Assembly: GCF_001983105.1 (NCBI RefSeq)
Contig: NZ_MOMC01000077.1
Span: forward strand, 21,426-30,535
Origin: Pseudofrankia asymbiotica
GTDB lineage: Bacteria > Actinomycetota > Actinomycetes > Frankiales > Frankiaceae
Reading direction: 5' to 3'
DNA: 9,110 nt
The position numbers were made by a program, and so were the translations under genes. The notes beneath the pieces were generated by a model. It ran no database searches and was not told where the DNA came from. It was given only the letters and a program-made list of their open reading frames with translations. Within the stretch, counting starts at the first letter, position 1. Each line of letters opens with the position of its first letter. Of the stretch, positions 7,412 through 9,110 are shown piece by piece.

Positions 7412-7489
7412 ATGCGGCTGCGGGATGTGCCGGCCTCCGATCGGCGTCGGCGACTGACTCGGGCCTCGCGGGCGGGTGGCTCGCCATGA
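7412..7489 (+). CDS. Short Arg-rich leader ORF, ATGA-coupled to the next gene
   Basis: This is a 25-residue ORF behind a strong ribosome binding site. It contains eight arginines, four of them consecutive (R11-R14). Its TGA stop (7487-7489) overlaps ATG 7486 as ATGA, the classic arrangement for translational coupling. I read it as a leader that delivers ribosomes to the weakly preceded 327-residue gene. The Arg run could also be a pausing or attenuation signal. I know of no homologue. A chance ORF cannot be excluded at this length; the RBS plus exact stop-start overlap is the main support. Confidence 0.45.
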   Translation: MRLRDVPASDRRRRLTRASRAGGSP

Positions 7490-8469
7490 GCCGGCCGGCG
7501 GACGGCGGGGGCAGTGGCCCTCCAGACCTGGTCATCGACTACTCGCTGCTGCACCGGCTCGCAGGCAACATGAAGACACTGCGTACGAACGTCGAGTCCG
7601 ACCTGCGCCTGTCGGGTGGCATGACGGTCCCCAGCGAGGCCGGACCGGTGAGCACCGGGCACGTTGGCGACCCATACCTGTACGGCGCCCTCCTCGCCTT
7701 CTACCGGGCCACGCAGGGACCGTTCAGTGACGCGCTCGACGCGCTCGACCAGCTGTCCAACCTGTTCGGCGGCATCGCCGACGCGTACTTCAACGTCGAC
7801 GCGGACCTGAAGTCCAGCGGCCTGGACACCCTGGCGCAGATGGCCGGCGGCGACTGGCAGTCGCAGCGGGCGGCCTACGACGACTACCTGAGACGCAAGG
7901 CCGACGGGACCTGGCCGGACGACCAGCCACCGCCGCCGAAGCCGGCGGACAAGCCGTCGGGGAACCCCGCGCCGGGCACCCAGGTGACCTACGACGACCA
8001 GGGCCGGGTCCTGACGCAGACGACGACCGTCACCACCTCGGACGGCCAGAGCTACACCAAGACGGTCACCTACGACTACGGCGACGGCAAAGGGTCCCCC
8101 GAGTACAGCGCCACGGTCACCTACGCCGGCGGCGAGACCATGACCCTCAACAAGCACAACAACGCGGACGGCTCCTACACGGTCACCAGCGTCTCGGACG
8201 GCAAGACGTCGACGTCGACGGTCATGCCCGGCGGAGCCGACGGCTCCTACACCCAGCGCGACGTCAACCCGGACGGCGCCGTCACCAACACCGTCGTCGG
8301 CGGCAACGAGTTCGGCGGCTACACGAAGACGGTCACCAACCCGGACGGCAGCAAGGACATCTACACCGGCGACCCGAACACGAACTCCTGGAGCCAGTCC
8401 GCGCACGTGGACCCCCCGGCCCCCGAACCCGCGGACAGCGACCCGAACCTGCAGTGGACCGGGCCGTAG
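7486..8469 (+). CDS. ESX-like protein with YxxxD motif and Thr-rich beta-repeat tail
   Basis: A 327-residue protein. Residues 12-120 are helical and resemble WXG100/ESX-type substrates; the turn that usually holds WxG reads GDPYLYGAL instead. Helix 2 ends in Y101-F-N-V-D105, matching the YxxxD/E export motif of type VII substrates. Residues 144-166 are a Pro/Lys/Asp linker (QPPPPKPADKP). Residues 167-310 are a Thr/Ser/Gly/Asp-rich repeat region with YTKTVT twice, ADGSYT twice and NPDG turns, most likely beta hairpins. There is no signal peptide or membrane segment. ATG 7486 is preferred because upstream in-frame starts (TTG 7360, ATG 7330) lack ribosome binding sites and lie in the intergenic region. 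It is probably secreted through T7SS. The tail's role is unknown; a surface or binding stalk is plausible. Confidence 0.85.
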   Translation: MSRPADGGGSGPPDLVIDYSLLHRLAGNMKTLRTNVESDLRLSGGMTVPSEAGPVSTGHVGDPYLYGALLAFYRATQGPFSDALDALDQLSNLFGGIADAYFNVDADLKSSGLDTLAQMAGGDWQSQRAAYDDYLRRKADGTWPDDQPPPPKPADKPSGNPAPGTQVTYDDQGRVLTQTTTVTTSDGQSYTKTVTYDYGDGKGSPEYSATVTYAGGETMTLNKHNNADGSYTVTSVSDGKTSTSTVMPGGADGSYTQRDVNPDGAVTNTVVGGNEFGGYTKTVTNPDGSKDIYTGDPNTNSWSQSAHVDPPAPEPADSDPNLQWTGP

Positions 8470-8517
8470 CCCGCTCGCGTTCCCCGAACCGTTCCCGTTC
8501 CGTACCTCGAAACCTCG

Positions 8518-8524
8518 AAGGAGG
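8518..8524 (+). promoter_or_regulatory. Ribosome binding site of the first WXG100-like gene
   Basis: AAGGAGG lies 4 nt before GTG 8529 and decides this start over the in-frame GTG 8454, which lies inside the preceding gene. The 59-nt gap to the upstream gene shows no terminator-like hairpin, only a short CCTCGAA direct repeat. Confidence 0.8.
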
Positions 8525-8528
8525 CCCA

Positions 8529-8825
8529 GTGGCCGACATCAGTGTCAACTACGACGCCGCTCAGCTGGTGGCGGGCAGCCTCAACGGCGCCGTCGAGAAC
8601 ATCGTTCCGCAGCTCGTCGCGCTGCAGAGCGCGGTGACCGCCCTGCTGACCAGCGACGGCGGGCTGTGGATGCAGAAGTCCAGCCCGGTGCTGGCGCAGA
8701 ACTACCAGACGTTCAACACCTCCGCGACGAACGCGGTGACGAGCATCAACAGCTTCGCGGCGCAGTTCAACGGCATCGTCACGAGCCTGCAGACGATGGA
8801 CACCCAGCTGTCCGGCGCCAAGTAG
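8529..8825 (+). CDS. WXG100-family (ESX-like) small protein, first of a pair
   Basis: A 98-residue protein of the usual WXG100 length. Two helices (about 10-40 and 52-93) flank a turn GGLW47-M-Q. The invariant Trp is kept, but the Gly of WxG is replaced by Gln. The following block LWMxxSSPVLxxNYxTFNT is shared with the next gene. No YxxxD/E motif is present, so it may depend on a partner for export, as one half of ESX heterodimers does. It is probably cotranscribed with the genes on both sides (59 and 56 nt gaps, no terminator seen). It is not a shadow: it keeps the family pattern and has its own ribosome binding site. Confidence 0.88.
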   Translation: MADISVNYDAAQLVAGSLNGAVENIVPQLVALQSAVTALLTSDGGLWMQKSSPVLAQNYQTFNTSATNAVTSINSFAAQFNGIVTSLQTMDTQLSGAK

Positions 8826-8867
8826 CCGACAGCGACGGCGACACCGACCAGACCAGACCGACGACAG

Positions 8868-8874
8868 CGAGAGG
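8868..8874 (+). promoter_or_regulatory. Ribosome binding site of the second WXG100-like gene
   Basis: CGAGAGG lies 7 nt before GTG 8882. The 56-nt gap after the preceding stop shows no hairpin terminator, which supports a continuous transcript. Confidence 0.6.
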
Positions 8875-8881
8875 CCGAATC

Positions 8882-9110
8882 GTGGCAGATATCCAGGTCG
8901 ACTACGGACAGGTGAACGCGGTCGCCAACCAGCTCCAGACCCAGGGCGGCGACATCCAGGTCCAGCTGGGCGCGCTGCAGCGGCAGGTCGCCTCCCTGCT
9001 CACCCCCCAGGGCGGCCTGTGGATGGCCCTGTCCAGCCCCGTGCTGAGCGCCAACTACGACACCTTCAACACGTCGCTGACGCAGGTCATCGCCAGCATC
9101 GGCCAGTTCG
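8882..9110 (+). CDS. Second WXG100-family paralogue (3' end outside window)
   Basis: 76 codons are visible before the edge. The protein aligns without gaps to the preceding gene, with 40 of 76 residues identical by my count. It has the same VADI start, the same Trp at position 47 and the same SSPVL and NYxTFNTS blocks. WxG reads W-M-A here, so the Gly is also absent. The pair looks like a tandem duplication that diverged mainly in helix 1 (residues 9-28), which would change the pairing surface. The end of helix 2 and any YxxxD/E tail lie beyond the window. Both homodimers and a heterodimer with the first copy are possible. Confidence 0.85.
   Translation, partial: MADIQVDYGQVNAVANQLQTQGGDIQVQLGALQRQVASLLTPQGGLWMALSSPVLSANYDTFNTSLTQVIASIGQF

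Noticed and set aside
5080..7485. Upstream extension of the 327-residue gene to 5080
   Set aside because: The extra 802 codons are Arg/Ala/Gly-rich shadow sequence opposite the giant gene and cross the intergenic region. The ESX-like domain begins only after ATG 7486.
7270..8406. Minus-strand open frame of 378 codons opposite the ESX-like gene
   Set aside because: Val/Arg/Gly-rich shadow without family resemblance. The plus strand has the YxxxD motif, Pro hinge and repeats, and the frame ends exactly at the stop upstream of the giant gene.
8454..8528. GTG 8454 as start of the first WXG100-like gene
   Set aside because: It lies within the end of the preceding gene and would add 25 Arg/Ser-rich residues. 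GTG 8529 has AAGGAGG before it and gives the VADI start shared with the paralogue.
8826..8881. Possible terminator between the two WXG100-like genes
   Set aside because: The stretch is a GACGG/GACC-type simple sequence without a stable inverted repeat or a T run.

Overview
The window is GC-rich DNA whose real genes strongly prefer G or C at third codon positions and often start with GTG. This, together with type VII (ESX/WXG100) secretion genes, points to a high-GC actinomycete (Streptomyces, Frankia or a relative). The sequence alone does not fix the genus.

Layout. Positions 1-7149 are one uninterrupted minus-strand gene. It starts at GTG 7149 and runs off the left edge after 2383 codons with no stop, so the C-terminus is missing. 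I translated it across the whole interval and met no in-frame stop. Its N-terminus looks like the actinobacterial T7SS secretion-signal domain. A long hydrophobic segment, a Gly/Phe-rich stretch and a disordered Ala/Pro/Gly linker follow. After these come two copies of a large Trp/Gly/Asp-rich, probably beta-structured module, separated by a second WR/DG-motif region, a short helical segment and a His/Pro/Gly octapeptide-repeat linker. This architecture fits a very large T7SS-exported polymorphic-toxin-like or surface protein, but any toxin tip lies beyond the window.

Positions 7150-7411 are a divergent intergenic region with locally AT-rich DNA, a 12-bp direct repeat and a cluster of GGATCC palindromes. 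To its right, on the plus strand, is a small operon: an Arg-rich 25-codon leader ORF whose stop overlaps the next start (ATGA); a 327-residue protein with an ESX-like helical N-terminus, a YxxxD motif and a Thr-rich beta-repeat tail; a 98-residue WXG100-like protein; and a second WXG100-like paralogue cut by the right edge.

How they may work together. I infer that the plus-strand genes encode small T7SS substrates or partners and that the divergent giant protein is a substrate of the same system. No ATPase (EccC), membrane component, immunity gene, RNA gene, CRISPR array or insertion sequence is visible here. Many long open frames opposite or out of frame with the giant gene, including one of 1572 codons on the plus strand, are shadows of its GC-rich codon use.
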